Source: Diaporthe sp. PMI_573
Lineage: Eukaryota > Ascomycota > Sordariomycetes > Diaporthales > Diaporthaceae
NCBI GenBank assembly: GCA_021399435.1
Contig: JAJTUP010000108.1
Coordinates: 1-64,000, forward strand
Direction of reading: 5' to 3'
Length of the DNA stretch: 64,000 nt
Below the pieces are notes generated by a model. It was not told the origin of the DNA, did not search any database, and was given only the letters and a program-made list of their open reading frames with translations. The position numbers were made by a program, and so were the translations under genes. Of this stretch, positions 36,191-48,541 are shown one piece after another (position 1 is the stretch's first letter; the number at the start of each line of letters is the position of its first letter).

Positions 36191-36530
36191 ATTACCTAGG
36201 TTTTTCTGGGGCCGCTGCCAAACCACATAGGCCATGGTTACTCTGATGTAATTACCGGACAAGTGCAAATTTCCCGTTGCACTTGTGCCTCCGCTGCAGG
36301 ATTACCTAGGTTTTTGGAGGACCGCGGAAATGCTACATAGGCTGCAGTCACTCCGTCGTAATTACCTAGGTTTTTCTGGGGCCGCTGCCAAACCACATAG
36401 GCCATGGTTACTCTGATGTAATTACCGGACAAGTGCAAATTTCCCGTTGCACTTGTGCCTCCGCTGCAGGATTACCTAGGTTTTTGGAGGACCGCGGAAA
36501 TGCTACATAGGCTGCAGTCACTCCGTCGTA
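36191..36530. repeat. Two exact 170-bp tandem copies
   Basis: 36191-36360 and 36361-36530 are identical as read. Each copy has three sub-blocks beginning ATTACC, and the middle one holds a 9-bp inverted repeat (CAAGTGCAA ... TTGCACTTG, 8-nt loop). A further diverged ATTACCTAG block lies near 36583. There is no coding evidence. Confidence 0.9.
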
Positions 36531-37430
36531 ATTATAGGCCAGAGGCAGCTTTTCTGGCGCACTCCTAGATCCGTTGTAGAATTACCTAGATTTCCCTGGA
36601 ATAGAACAGGGGTCGGAAAAAGAGGCCCTTTGGGAAATACTATTGTGACGCCGAGCCACTATAAAAAGCTCTCCCATTGTAACAGTTCCGATTGCCCCTA
36701 CTAGCAAACGTAGCAAAGATGCAGCGATCAAAGTGCCTGGAAAGGGAGTATCGATTGGCCGCTGAGAGAAGCATCAGGTGCTGGGGTACCGCGGATCTAT
36801 AAGTATATTGGAGAAGTGGCATCTGGTCTAAAACGTGCAGTCGTGTGACATTTCGACTCAAGCCTAAAGATGCTATCACCATGCGGCTCCCAGCGCGTCT
36901 GGGATCTTTGGTCGTAAACTGTAGTAGAGATTGTCGAAGAGCTATAGGTCTCCGTTGGCTCACAATCTGTCCTAAGATCTCGAACGTGTAGGGCTGTCTG
37001 AAAGAGCAGAGGCCTGCGCAAGTACGCTATTGGCGTAAAGTCCTGTATTTTATTAGCTATCTTGATGCTAGAGGCGCCAGGTTCTACCAACCAGAATACC
37101 AACCGCTATACTGATGCTAGTGCTAGTAATTGCCACAATCTTTCAGGCACCCGAGAGAATATCTACAATAGCTTGTAGCTCTTGGTAACCGGGCCCAATG
37201 CATATAAGGCGGGTCAAGGCAGGTTGTCTTAGTATAATAGTCTTAAAATAGAGAATAATTAAAAAGATATTAAAGGAGAGAAGAGTAGAGCTAAGGTAGC
37301 TATAGGGGGGGGCTGTATATATATCTTGGCAAGGGCGCTGTAGAGATAATTAAGGTTTCTGCCTTGCCTTTTATCCCAGACAGCCGAGGCAGCCTATAAT
37401 GAATTAGATTATTCTCTTAGTGATATAGAA
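36531..37430. other. Unassigned intergenic sequence
   Basis: Minus frames of about 100 codons (36640-36963 and 36797-37102) overlap in different phases and show no domain. AT content rises to the right of about 37.1 kb. I see no terminal repeats or RNA gene. Confidence 0.35.
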
Positions 37431-37431
37431 C

Positions 37432-38640
37432 TTGGCTAGACGGGTATACCCGGCTCCTATTGGCTTTATAAATAGATTAGAGGCGTGCATAAAAGATGTC
37501 CCTAATAGCAAGGCAGTAATAGAGAGTTACAAGGCAGAGGACTTACAAAAGTATATAAGCAGCGGCTCCCTCGTAGCTATCTCTGCTCTATTCTTTCCTC
37601 CTTTAACCTCCTTTCTGCTACTCCCCAGTTTAAGGCCATCATGCTAAGTCGATCTTTCCTACAAAAAACTATTTCTTGACCTCTGCCCCTCTAAGTACCT
37701 TACTCTGGCTAGAGAAGAAGCTTTAGCCGGCTTCATTTAGTGCGTAGTCTGCTGCTAAAGAGTCAGTAGCTTAGCGTTACCTACTTATATATATAACAGA
37801 CCTGGCTATTATATTTCCAGGGCGTTATAAATAAGCCCAACAGTTCCCTAGCTTAGCTTAGAGTTTTTTACCTCTTTATCTTTTTTTTACATTACCTATA
37901 TTATGCCTTTTTTTACCCAACTTACAAGTTTAATAGAATATAATAACAAGATCTTCTTGAAATTAAAGAAAGCTTTTCTATTATTTCAAGCAGGTTATAA
38001 CTTTAAGGAAATTTCCGGGGTTAATTTATACAACACACATAATTCAAGACAAGATACCGGGCTAGATTAGATAGCTCAATACTTTTTTAGCATATATTAT
38101 ACAAAGTCTTTCCCAAGAAATACTAATTAAGCATTGTCTATACACTCTTTGCCTTTATACTATTTAGACATTAGCTAATTACTCTAACCAAATAGTTTAA
38201 AGAAAATAGTTAAAAGCATATTTGCTATTTTAAATTAAAATAAGTATAATGCTAAATGGCAGAAGAGAAAGATTACACTCTGCAATATCCTGTATAAAGT
38301 TGTTAATTATATTAACTTGATAAATAAATATCCTATTCTATTACACAAAAATCTAGGAAAAGCTTAAAACCTACTAAATACTACTAGTCTCTACAACATA
38401 TTCTGTAACAATGAGCTGGTATAGTACTGCCTAAACGCCTCCTAGCGGCTCGGCGTAGTCTTTTAAATATAATACATAAATACAATAGGCGACAATAATA
38501 ATAATAGTATTTACTCCTTCCAGCTTATACCTCTTGGTTATAACATTCTCCCGCAGCTACTCTAGATCAAAAGAGCAGACAATATACGCCCTTTTCTTGC
38601 TTTTACTATCTTAAATATACTGCTTTTTAAGCGGCAGGGT
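37432..38640 (+). pseudogene. RIP-decayed coding sequence interrupted by a Gypsy insertion
   Basis: One + frame (opening with the 71-codon segment at 37432) can be followed to 38640 with fewer stops than expected for DNA this AT-rich. Many stops are TAG or TAA where Gln or Trp would fit. Examples of readable segments are YNNKIFLKLKKAFLLFQAGY and AKWQKRKITL. The frame runs into the 5-bp target site AGGGT and continues after the Gypsy element as RAFADIDWQVYLKN (45411-45455). I do not recognise the family; the call rests on frame continuity. Confidence 0.3.
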
Positions 38641-38848
38641 TGTAACGGTCTCAAGGTAGTATATTGCAACTAGCTAGGCCACTCTACAAGTATAACTAAA
38701 CTTGCAAAACAAAGGAAACAACCAAAGGCAACTACATGTCCCCGCCCATAAATATCTGCACAGAAGGGTCTGTACATTGGTTTAGTCCGTGCGCCCTTCC
38801 AGGCCAAGAAATTCCAAGGCCAAGCCATCCAGGCCTCAGCCTATCACA
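38641..38848 (-). repeat. 3' LTR of the 6.8-kb Gypsy element
   Basis: 208 bp, TGTAACGGTCTC to GCCTATCACA. The partner at 45203-45410 differs at scattered, mostly transition, positions. Confidence 0.9.
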
Positions 38849-39443
38849 ACTACCCCCCCTCTCCCTCTTTTATCGGTCCGCGGCAAACCGTCCTCAAGGC
38901 GCTATTAAGCATATAGGTTAGGGACAACTAGTTACTAGCCCTAATCAGACATAAATTCTCCACAAGCCAGTTTATATGCATCGAGAGCTGCCATATCTAA
39001 TAGGTTCCGTATCGGCTCCCACATAGGCCTTATATAGCCTCTCCACTTAACAAGCACTTAGACTCCACGGCCTCTCTTCTAGTAGTTTAATATCTCTTCT
39101 ACCTCATATTCAGCCTAATTAGGGCTATTCTTATTTACAAGGGCTAGGGGCTAATAGTTATTACGGGTCTAAAAAGAAAGGAGATCCTTAGGTACCTAAC
39201 AAAGAAGCAATATATAAAACCTATTATAGATCCCAGGCAGCATATCTAATCTATAGTTATAAGATCTAATTACTTCTACCACTATATATTTAGTATTTAG
39301 CTAGTCTAGCTTCTTTAACAGCCTTAGTATCCTTATATTCCTAAAATATAACTAGACTTTATTATCTTTCTTAAACTACTTAGATAGAGCCCTTGCTTAA
39401 TTTATATAGTACTCTTGCCTCTCCTAGGCAGACACTATAGTAG

Positions 39444-39916
39444 TATTACAACCCTGATAGAAATAGAACCAACGGTTGGTTCTATAAAGGAACAACCCCA
39501 CTAGGCCAGTACACCAGCCAAACAAACAGTACAAGGGACCAAGCCAAAGGTTACATAATTGCTGATTAGATAAGATGGATCGATTGAAGCAATAATTAAT
39601 CTTAGCGATCTAATACTAAGGAGCGATAAAAGTAACTAGTACTTCCAACGCTCCCCTATACTAGATCGCCAGGAGTAACTAGTGCTCCTGGCAAGCCTTA
39701 CTAAAGAGATAGACATATAAGAACATATTTATTATTAGATAGCTAGATAGTATAGATAGCTCTTTAGTAGTTAATCTAAGTATTTACCCTAAATAGCTTT
39801 TATTAGCTTATGATTATTATTAGAAACCCTATTGCTTAATTAACTACCTTGTTATGTATCTTGGATATAAACCCCGATCTATGGTTTAGAGGACCCAGGA
39901 AACCTTGATCATTACA
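39444..39916 (+). repeat. Solo LTR nested in Gypsy pol
   Basis: 473 bp flanked by AGTAG on both sides (39439-39443 and 39917-39921). It begins TATTACA (probably TGTTACA before RIP) and ends CATTACA. Internal blocks such as GTTAATCTAAGTATTTA and GACCCAGGAAACC also occur in the LTRs of copies A-D, so it belongs to a related LTR family. It sits between integrase and the chromodomain of the host element. No internal sequence remains, which indicates LTR-LTR recombination. Confidence 0.75.
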
Positions 39917-42900
39917 AGTAGCTTAGGCAAATTCTATAGCCTCTTGCAACTTTAATATAAAAGCTTCTCCTATAGTAATAAATATATTACCTAATATCTA
40001 TAGGTCTTCCTCATCTTTAATTAATCCAAAGATATCTATATAGTAGCTATAAGTAGCAAAAAAGAGGCTAATCCTAGTAGATATTACGTCTTAGTTATTA
40101 GTTACTAGCATTATAGCTAGCAGTATCTTATCCTAGTCATCTTACTAATATATAGTAAACGTTTATATATAGTCTTTAACAACTTAATTAGCTTGTTCTA
40201 TTACTCTGTCTATCTCTAAGTAATATATTATAGATAGTCTCCACTTAATCTACAGTAACTTACATATTTTCTTTTAGGTTAAACTAACAAACTATAGCCT
40301 ATAATTTAAAATAACTACCAAGGAGACTCTATAATATCTAATCAGACACTCTAGTAGGCACTAGGCTACCTCCCCGGCCATAGTAGATACTATAAACTTA
40401 AAGATTACATTCTTAAATAGTCAATCTATAATAATTATAATATTGGTGGCTTAATTAGTACTAGTTAGTAGAAGCTATATAATAAAATCTATAGATATCT
40501 CTAACTATACTTAATCTAAAATAAGAAGGGGCTTTAACAATCCTTGCTTCTTCTCTTGCTATACTACTTTTTGGCTACATACATTATAATTATATAAAAA
40601 CTTTTAAATATCTTAACTAAGCCTAGGCTAAATAAAATTACGGCTAATTAAGGCTCTCGTTATATCTCTACCTAGGTAACCTATAAGAAACAAATTATAG
40701 ATATCTTATATAATCTTGGTTTACAAGGGTTTATAATATAAAACCTAAATGCAACCTTTTCAATACAACCACTACTATTTATCTATAGAGTATTCTGATA
40801 TAAAGATAGGCAATCCCTATTAATAGAGAAATTAACGCTCTTCTCTAATTACTACTTCTCTAATCAACCAGTAACAATTATTAATCTATAGCGATTATTT
40901 TTACAAGTCCTTCAATAACAAGTCTTTAAATAGGGGTACTAGGAGATTTAAGTAATTAGCTCCTAGGTCTAATTCTCTATCTTAATCTCCCCTAGCAATA
41001 AATCCAGTCTTAATAAACACTTATTAGGCTCTAATTAGAGCAGCCTAGTTTATAACAAATATTTTTCAGCCATATAGCCTGAAAAGTTAAATATACCTTC
41101 CTACTAGTTAGTTATTTTAGGTATCAAAGGGTATATCTTATTTTCTCTTTAATAAGGTATCAAATACTACAGCTTTTTTACCTACCTAATAGCGTAATTT
41201 AAAATTATATTTTGCTAGAGTCTCTAACTACCATATCTATTACTTGCTAAACTATCTCTTCTTTCTAAAATACTCTAGGTTTTTATAGTTAATAAAGACT
41301 TTAAAAGAAGATATACTTTAAAGTTTAGCATCTTATTATTCTATATAGCAGATAATTACTAATAGTTCTTTGTTGTAAATTAAGTAATTATATTTAGCAG
41401 GCAAGTTCTTCTTTAAATAAAATACTACAAGCCTCAGCATTTTCTTATTATTATATTATAATAGCATACCACTAATAGCATATTTTAAAGAATTAGTCTC
41501 AAGCACTATCTATTTCTCTAAATCCTACTATACTAAAATAAAAGCGCTAATTAAAAGCTGCTTGAGTTTTTTAAAGGCCGATCTACAGTTTATAGTCTAT
41601 ATAAACAGCACTCCCTTTTTAGTGAGGGCTGTAAAGGGGTAGACAATGTTTAAGAATTTTAGGACAAAATCTCGGTAGTAGTTTATAAATCTAAAAAATC
41701 CTTAAACTCTTTAAACTAATTAAAGGCATTCCTATAGCTCGACTACCTTAATTTTCTCAGGGTTAACTTAAATCCCCCTACCTACTTCCACTATAAAGCC
41801 TAAATACTTAATACTCTTAGTCTTAAAGTTACATTTATTAATATTAACCTATAGACCTACTTTCTAGAATCTTATAAATACCTTCTTAACCTTTACCCAA
41901 TAATTAAACAGAGAGCTATTAAAATAAACTAAGACATTATTAATATAGGCTAAGTAAAACTCGTTAAGATATTCTCATAGCATTATATTAATATACCGCT
42001 AAAACATTATTAAGGCTCTTATAAGCCTAAACAATATTACCAGCTATTTAAAAAGCCTATACCAAATATAAAATACAGTCTTCTATTTATTACCTTCTCT
42101 AACTTAAATCTTATAAAACACTATAATTATATTTAGCTTTATAAACCAATATACTTTAAATAAAGACTAAAGAGTCTTACTAATTAGCGGAAGTAAATAC
42201 TAGTCTTTCTATATAATCTTATTAAGACCACAGTAATTAATGCAAAATTAAAGGCTACTACCTAGTTTTTTTATAAATAATACTAAAGCAAAGATAAGAA
42301 AGTTACTTATATAGATAAAGTTCTTCTATAAGAACTTAGTAAGTATTCTTCTAAGTACTATAAGCTTTTCCCTTAATATACTATATAAAGGCCTCTACAG
42401 AACCTCCTTCTCCTTCCCATCTAGGCCAACTTTTAACAAAATGCTGTAATTACTTCTGTAGCAATAAGGTAGGAGCTAATCAGCCTTCTAGCAATCAAAT
42501 AATAGTAAAAACTCCCAGTATTAGGGTAGCAGCTTTTCCTATAAATTACCCTTTTTCTTAGATACTAGCATCTTTTTAATGTTATATAGGCTAGCTATAA
42601 AGATTAATAGACCTCGGCTTTTACTAAGGTTTTAATCAGACTGCTGCCAGCAGGCTCTCTATACCAATCTAGCAAATATAGAGGCAGTATACCTAGTAAA
42701 GAGATAGAAGTCTTCCTTCCCGAGGCTTTATTCCTTAACCTTTAGCCCAGTTAAACTAAAGGTAATCTCACCCTTTAAGGGATTTAGCAATATTTCCTTA
42801 AGGTTTATCTATAATCATCCTAAAATCACATTCTCTTTTTAATTAAAAATTATATAAAAGAAAGCCCTATCTTATTTATACCCATCAATATTAGTATTTA

Positions 42901-43404
42901 TATATACTATATATATAATTACTTCTTTTAATATAAAGTTTACTTGCTCTAAATCTCTAAAAGTAACAGGAATATAAAGAAGGTATAGCTTTTTGATAAA
43001 ATATTTGCTAATAAATATATAATATAAACAGCTACTATCTACCAAGGCTTTAGTATAGTGGGTTTCATTAAGTCTAAAGTTAATATAGAACTAATTACTA
43101 TCTATCTTCTTTTCAAACCTCTTCTATTAGCTTATAGCCTCTTAGTCTCCCTAGTATCAACTTTTACTAAAGGCTACTCTTTTCCCAACTCCTTGCTCTA
43201 ATTAGGTATAGACTTATTAGCTAAGCTGTAGGCTATATCTTTTATAGTAGCCCTTTCCTTCAGCTTGCTATATTAGCCCTTAGTAACTTCCTGTTTTAGG
43301 GCCTTAGGGTAGTAGGGTAGTTTAAGTAGGCAGCATTTAACTCGGTACTTATTAGTTTATTAAAATATATAATAATGTTATAAGTAAAAAGTAATTCTTT
43401 TTTT

Positions 43405-43710
43405 AACCTTTTTTAAGTTAAATATATCTTATATATAATTATTATATTATTATATTATTATATTATTATATTATTATATTATTATATTATTGTATTATTG
43501 TATTATAATAATACAGGAATACAATAATACTGTATTATTGTATTCTTGTATTTCTATATTATTGTATTCTTGTATTCCTGTATTTCTATATTATTGTATT
43601 CTTGTATTCTTGTATTATTGTATTCTTGTATTCTTGTATTCCTGTATTATTGTATTCTTGTATTCCTGTATTATTGTATTCCTGTATTATTTTGTATTAT
43701 CACAACTCTG
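43405..43710. mobile_element. Minisatellite-bearing relative of the hAT-like MITE
   Basis: The right end reads TATTATCACAACTCTG (43695-43710), the complement of the CAGAGTTGTGA terminus of the element at 12155. Inside are (TAT)n, an inverted segment and many TGTATT(C/A)TTGTATT units, the same build as the first element. The left end and an 8-bp duplication could not be placed (about 43405-43430). The frames through it (CISILLYSC-like) are repeat artefacts. Confidence 0.5.
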
Positions 43711-45202
43711 ATTACAACTATAGCAGAAATAATGTCCCTCTTCTTTTCTATAGTTAATTTCTTTCTAATTAACCTACTTAGCTCTCTTGCCCCTGATTTT
43801 CTTGTTTTTACAAAACATAGAGCGGGAAATCTTAGTAGGCTCTTAATCTATCTTATTAACTATAGCAGTTATTACTACTAGGCGCTTCTTAGCCTCCTAC
43901 CTCTAATTGGGAGATAGAGACCGTTATAGTACCTGGTTTCCTCTTTGCCTATACTCTAGACTATTAATGTGGGAGCCTAGGATTTATAGTATGTAAATAT
44001 ACTGCCTGTATTCCCTGAATAGCTCTAGGTAGGTGATTAGCCTCTCTTTTATCTTCCAGTTAAGGGCCCCTTCTAGGTAGTTAATCTAGGAGATAGTAGG
44101 CTACTCGCTACCTCTACTATCAGTAAGCTCTTTTTTAAACTGGGGAAGAAATACTGTAAAACTCTTATTATCCTTCTGCTGGATAGACCTTAGGCAGTCC
44201 AGAGCTTGCTTCTAAGCATTAAGGTCCCTATAGTATCTATATAGGTACTCTAGGTAACCCTCCGAATTATACTTACCATTAGTACTGCCTCTTTCTATAA
44301 ATGTAATTATTATATTCTGTAGCGTCCTTTTAAGCCTTGAATAGATGTAGGTAAACTAGTTAGAAGAGGATCCAATTACCTACCTATCTACCCTTAGCTT
44401 ATTCTATACTTTAAGGTACTAGGCTCGGAAGGCTAATTAGGTTCTGTCAAACTTTAGAAGGTTGGGGAGTATTACATGCCTCTTAGGGTCTCTAATTATT
44501 GCTAAATCTTTATCTTGGTAAGGTTTGAGAGTAGGGAGGGTTGTGGCTCTAGTCGGGAGTATCTAGTGTTTTTTTTAAATAAATACCAGCCTATTTTTAA
44601 GGCGTTGGATCTATTCTCGCTATAGTTTGTCTTTCTAGTTCTATCTCACCTATATGTTGGAGATTTAACCAGTCATTATATTTATTATAGTAATAAGTTG
44701 TATTATCTATTAGGAGTTTCCTCCTATATCTTTGTTAGACAATATTATAGTAGATGTCTGTCTCTTTAGGCCTACCCCTATAAACTAAAGAGTTTATATA
44801 GTACCTAGCCTTCTGATTACCCTTGCTGCAAGACCTTTGTAGACTTAATAGGGGGCTATTGTTTCCTTTCCTTAGATGTTATAGCTGGGACCTTTGGCTA
44901 TAAGGGGAAGACTTTTCCTATTGTGGCTACTCGAGACCTTTAAGTAGTAAGAAGACTACAGGCCTCTGGCTCTAATTATAGGACGCTCTACTATAATAGT
45001 GTAGAGTCTCTAGAGAAGACCTTTTTATTTTGTGAGTTGTGCTTGTTACTCTATACTGTGTGCAGTATACCTAGGGGGGTAGTACTGTCTTTTATTATGT
45101 ATTTAAGCTCTTAATGCTTGGAACCTTCTCGTTACCTAATCAGACCCGAAATGTCTATATAGATATACTACTTGTTGTGATAAATAGGAAGTTTAGTTAT
45201 AA

Positions 45203-45410
45203 TGTAACGGTCTCAAGGTAGTATATTGTAACTAGCTAGGCTACTCTACGAGTATAACTAAACTTGCAGAACAAAGGAAATAACTAAAGGCGACTATGTA
45301 TCCCTGCCTATAAGTATCTGTACAGAAGGGTCTGTGTATTGGTTTGGTCCGTGCGCCCTTCTGGGCCGAGAGATTCCAAGGCCAAGCCATCCAGGCCTCA
45401 GCCTGTCACA
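45203..45410 (-). repeat. 5' LTR of the 6.8-kb Gypsy element
   Basis: 208 bp, same length and ends as 38641-38848, followed by the AGGGT target duplicate. Confidence 0.9.
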
Positions 45411-45458
45411 AGGGTAGAGCTTTTGCTGATATTGACTGGCAAGTCTACCTAAAAAATT

Positions 45459-46204
45459 GAATCCGGATATTCGCGCACCCAAAATCGGATGCCGCGCACC
45501 TTTTTCTGACTAATCATGCCGCCCCCTGTACCTGAATTTAAAAACACTATGGGTTTGCCATGCAAATAGTTAACGTGATTACACCGACTAACATGCCGCT
45601 GCATGCCACTATTCCTACACACTCAAGGGCACCAAATAAGCGCTATTAGACCCAAGTGTTGCCAAACGTTGCCCAACATCCGCCTATTAGGCTTCGTACT
45701 ATAGGACACTGTTAGCCAACCAGCAGCGCTCGTGGCCTCGTCTAAATCAGCCTTTAGGTCCTCATAGGTATCATATCCATCATTAAAGAGTTTCAGAAAG
45801 CCAGGAGGGTTGGAAAGTGCTGGTTGGCGACGATTTGTGGCGGTAATGTTGGTGTTCTAATTGTGACAGTCAGTCAGCCATTGCGCCTTGAGACCCGAAT
45901 AATCAGGCATGTGTGTCATCGCCGCAACGCTACCGGTTTGATATCTGACTAGCTAGAGTATGTCTTTAATGCTGAATTGATTGATTCTATGAAGCAATTA
46001 ATCGATATCACGATGCGTTGATAGTGGGTGGGTGAGTTAATGTTGGTGGGTAGAGGAGGTTTGGCAGACTATATATGCGTGGCTCTAAAACGCACTATGT
46101 TGGGTGGTAAAGTATGCTGAATAGAAGGCTCTGATTGGCTGTAGCGCTGCTTACTAAGCAAAAGGTGTGCGGTATCCGATTTTGGGTGCGCGAATATCCG
46201 AATT
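45459..46204. mobile_element. MITE with about 40-bp terminal inverted repeats, Mutator-like
   Basis: The left terminus GAATCCGGATATTCGCGCAC and the right terminus (complement AATTCGGATATTCGCGCACC) form inverted repeats of about 40 bp that extend through an ATCGGAT(G/A)CCGC motif. TAAAAAATT occurs directly outside both ends (45450-45458 and 46205-46213). A 9-bp duplication with long inverted repeats suggests the Mutator-like class. The outer 100 bp on each side match the 200-bp element near 49021, and about 550 bp of extra sequence lies in the middle with no transposase frame. Confidence 0.75.
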
Positions 46205-46213
46205 TAAAAAATT

Positions 46214-46620
46214 AGAGCAAAGAAGTTATAGGACTAGAAGCCTCTAAGATGGCTGCCAAGTATGTTAATAATGCCTTCTCTACCTTTTACCTCTAGACAT
46301 AATTTGTTGCGGTAGGTGTTGTTATGTCTACCTTCGGCGGCCTCTTCTTTGGTGCCGAGATGATTTATATTAGTAACCCGGTCTACGTTATTTCTAGCGG
46401 TGCTACTCCCGGCAATACAATGGTTATACGGGTGGCCTAGATCCTTGTCATTAACATAGTAGAAGATGCATTATACTTTTGTGGCAATATATATTGCCTA
46501 ACCCTCCTTGGTATAAGGTTAAAAGACCTATCATTGTGTTTTCCAACTGATTTTATTCAACTATGTGTACTCTGCTACCACATGTATTTAGAAGCCATTG
46601 CACTAGTCTTTAGTTGGCTT
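46214..46620 (+). pseudogene. Decayed coding fragment beyond the MITE
   Basis: A + frame reads KEVIGLEASKMAAKYVNNAF, then STFYL with two stops (TAG, TAA), then FVAVGVVMSTFGGLFFGAEM and NPVYVISSGATPGNTMV. A hydrophobic helix is evident. It may be the continuation of the fragment at 45411-45455 split by the MITE. The family is unknown to me. Confidence 0.3.
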
Positions 46621-46788
46621 AATAGACCTTGTCAAGCCATCTACTTAACCTATCTGACTCCTTTTGTTTCATTGGCTTTCTGTTATCAATCTTTGATTTA
46701 ATAGCTAGAAGGTCCTCGATCTATTAAGAATAGATCTCGTAGGTGTATAAATGTCCAGATGGTGCTAAATGTTCACTAACCCCCTGGC

Positions 46789-48364
46789 CTAGGTAGCCAT
46801 CTCCTGCTGACTTGGCACATCACACATGAGCCATGTCTCCATGCCGAGGCGGAACACATCCTGGACCCAGTCCCTGACAGCTTCCAGCGAGCTTAACAAG
46901 CTGTATATGGAGACGATGGTCTCTGTTGAACCGAGGTTGAGCGGCCCATAGACATTGATAGAGGTTCCAGCGTCCTGAGCGAAATATACCTGCCAGGCGT
47001 GCCCTACGACCTGTATGATCGGCACCGAAACCTGCCATGCTGTTAGTGACTTGTTTGAGCAGTATGCTCATCGTTTGACAGGGAATTCTGACCAGTCGTG
47101 GCTTTGGGCCCGGTCCAATAAGAGCTGTACGAAGATCGTACATGCGTTGATACCAAGCAGCAGTCCAGATCTCTAGTTGGACCAGAGGGTCGTCGGCCGC
47201 CGTCTCCGTCTTTGTCCCGATGGCCACAGCAATCGGACTGTCCATCAAGGCAAGATAGGCGGTCTGGTTGACGTGCGGCAGGGCAGGTGCGTCGCGGCAG
47301 ATCAGATCCAAGACCTTCCTAGCGAGCAGTGCATCCTTGGGCATATCCAGAGCTAGCACGTAGTCAACTTTAGCGCTGCTGCTTCGCATCCTGGATATGC
47401 TGATATTGCTGGGAGCATCGGAGCCCGCTCCTGAGCTTTCTTCCGAACTGAACATGAGGCTGTCCATAGATACTGAGCAGGCAGGTTCCCTAACGCCGTC
47501 CACAGGCCCTTTCAGAAACGGGATCGAATTGCCCGCGATGGTGGCCGACGTGACAAGCTCAAACCGGACGCTGGACTGGTGGGTGACATGGACAACATCT
47601 GGATCTGAAGCAAAGACGAGGCGTAGTAAGGGCGTGTGGACGAGGCTGTTCCAGGCGCTCTCCGCCCTCTGGTATTTCTGTGAAGCAGCGGCATCGCGCA
47701 CGATGGTGCGGAGGGCTTGGAAGGTGTCTCTGACCCGGTCCAGCCTTGTCGGGTCAGTGTCGGGCGGGCTAAAGTACCACGGGCGTGCCTCTGCGAATTG
47801 CGCCACCTCATCACGCAGCTCATGCGGTATGGTCATGTGTCTCTCATTGGCGGCCGATACCCGCCGGTACAGAAAGAGGATGTCGGCGGGGAGCGCCGTG
47901 AGCGCGTCGGCAAGCACGGCAGGGATAACGTTGATGTAGACTGGCTTTTCCAGCCCGTGTAGCAAGGCCCTCGTTTTCTCCGGGCTCGGCGGTGCGCGTT
48001 TTCGGGGCGTGGGCACCTTAAAGCGGTGGTATGGTTTCGGGGTGTCATCAGGCCCGAGGACTGCTTCATCCAGGCAACGTCAGCACGAGAACCAAAGAGG
48101 GATTAGACATTTGCAAGGCGTACCGTCTGCATCCACATCGCACGCTACTTGGTCAATCCCCCTCTTCTCAACTGGCGTCTTTGGTTGTTCCACGGACTCG
48201 GCAGCGTCGGTGAGGGGAGGTGTGTGTCGGGCATACTTGTGGATAATGGTGTTATCGAGGTGGTGCCGCGCACGCTTTGCTGGGGGCTTCGCGAAGTCAG
48301 TCTCGATGCTGGCTTCGAGCCAGGATTCGACCCGGCGGTGCCAATCCTGAATCACTGGGCTCAT
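46789..48364 (-). CDS. PD-(D/E)XK nuclease-like domain protein (483 aa, 3 exons)
   Basis: Predicted exons are 48364-48124, 48060-47093 and 47031-46789. Intron 1 is GTACGC to CAG (63 nt). Intron 2 is GTCAGA with CACTAAC and GGCAG (61 nt). Splicing keeps one frame and joins PRLV to SVPIIQVVGHAWQVYFAQD. The N-terminus (MSPVIQDWHRR) is basic and disordered. The C-terminal half carries the conserved order of the fungal PDDEXK_12 family: AWNSLVHTPLL, VDYVLAL (about 311-318), NQTAYLALMDSPIAVAIGTK (to 364) and LEIWTAAWYQRM (about 376-387). Where the family normally has an ETK at the E-x-K motif, this copy has GTK, so catalysis is doubtful. A role in DNA cleavage is a family-level guess. It lies downstream of, and on the same strand as, the HNH gene. 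Confidence 0.82.
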
Positions 48365-48541
48365 GTTGTCGATGGAAGGTTGGAGCGCTTTGCAGTCGCG
48401 GGAACTTTTGTTTTGTATTTCAGCGGTTGCGCTAGCAACAGCCGTGATTGATGTAGCACTTGCGTGCTGCGTCAGAGGGATTAGCCTTAAACATGCAGGG
48501 GCAGGCCCCCTAAGCAATCTGCAGTTGCATGTGAAAATCAC

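Larger units (their letters stand above)
38641..45410 (-). mobile_element. Full-length Ty3/Gypsy chromovirus with 208-bp LTRs
   Basis: Direct repeats of exactly 208 bp (38641-38848 and 45203-45410), TGTAACGG to CACA, bound 6770 bp and are flanked by a perfect AGGGT duplication (38636-38640 and 45411-45415). Minus-strand coding reads right to left. The order is gag (about 44-45.1 kb), protease, reverse transcriptase and RNase H (KNLEYF near 41270; ISGMLL and VVFYLKK near 41450), integrase (about 39.9-41 kb) and a chromodomain end, WRGYIRPMWEPIRNLLDMAA, near 38960-39020. The stop is followed by a polypurine tract (complement of the C/T-rich run 38851-38878). It differs in LTR sequence from copies A-C. 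Pol is heavily RIP-damaged. A solo LTR and a minisatellite element lie inside. Confidence 0.9.

Noticed and set aside
43490..43881. Two overlapping ORFs with LYSCI repeats
   Set aside because: Repeat artefacts from the TGTATT minisatellite; the continuation past 43710 lies in Gypsy sequence.
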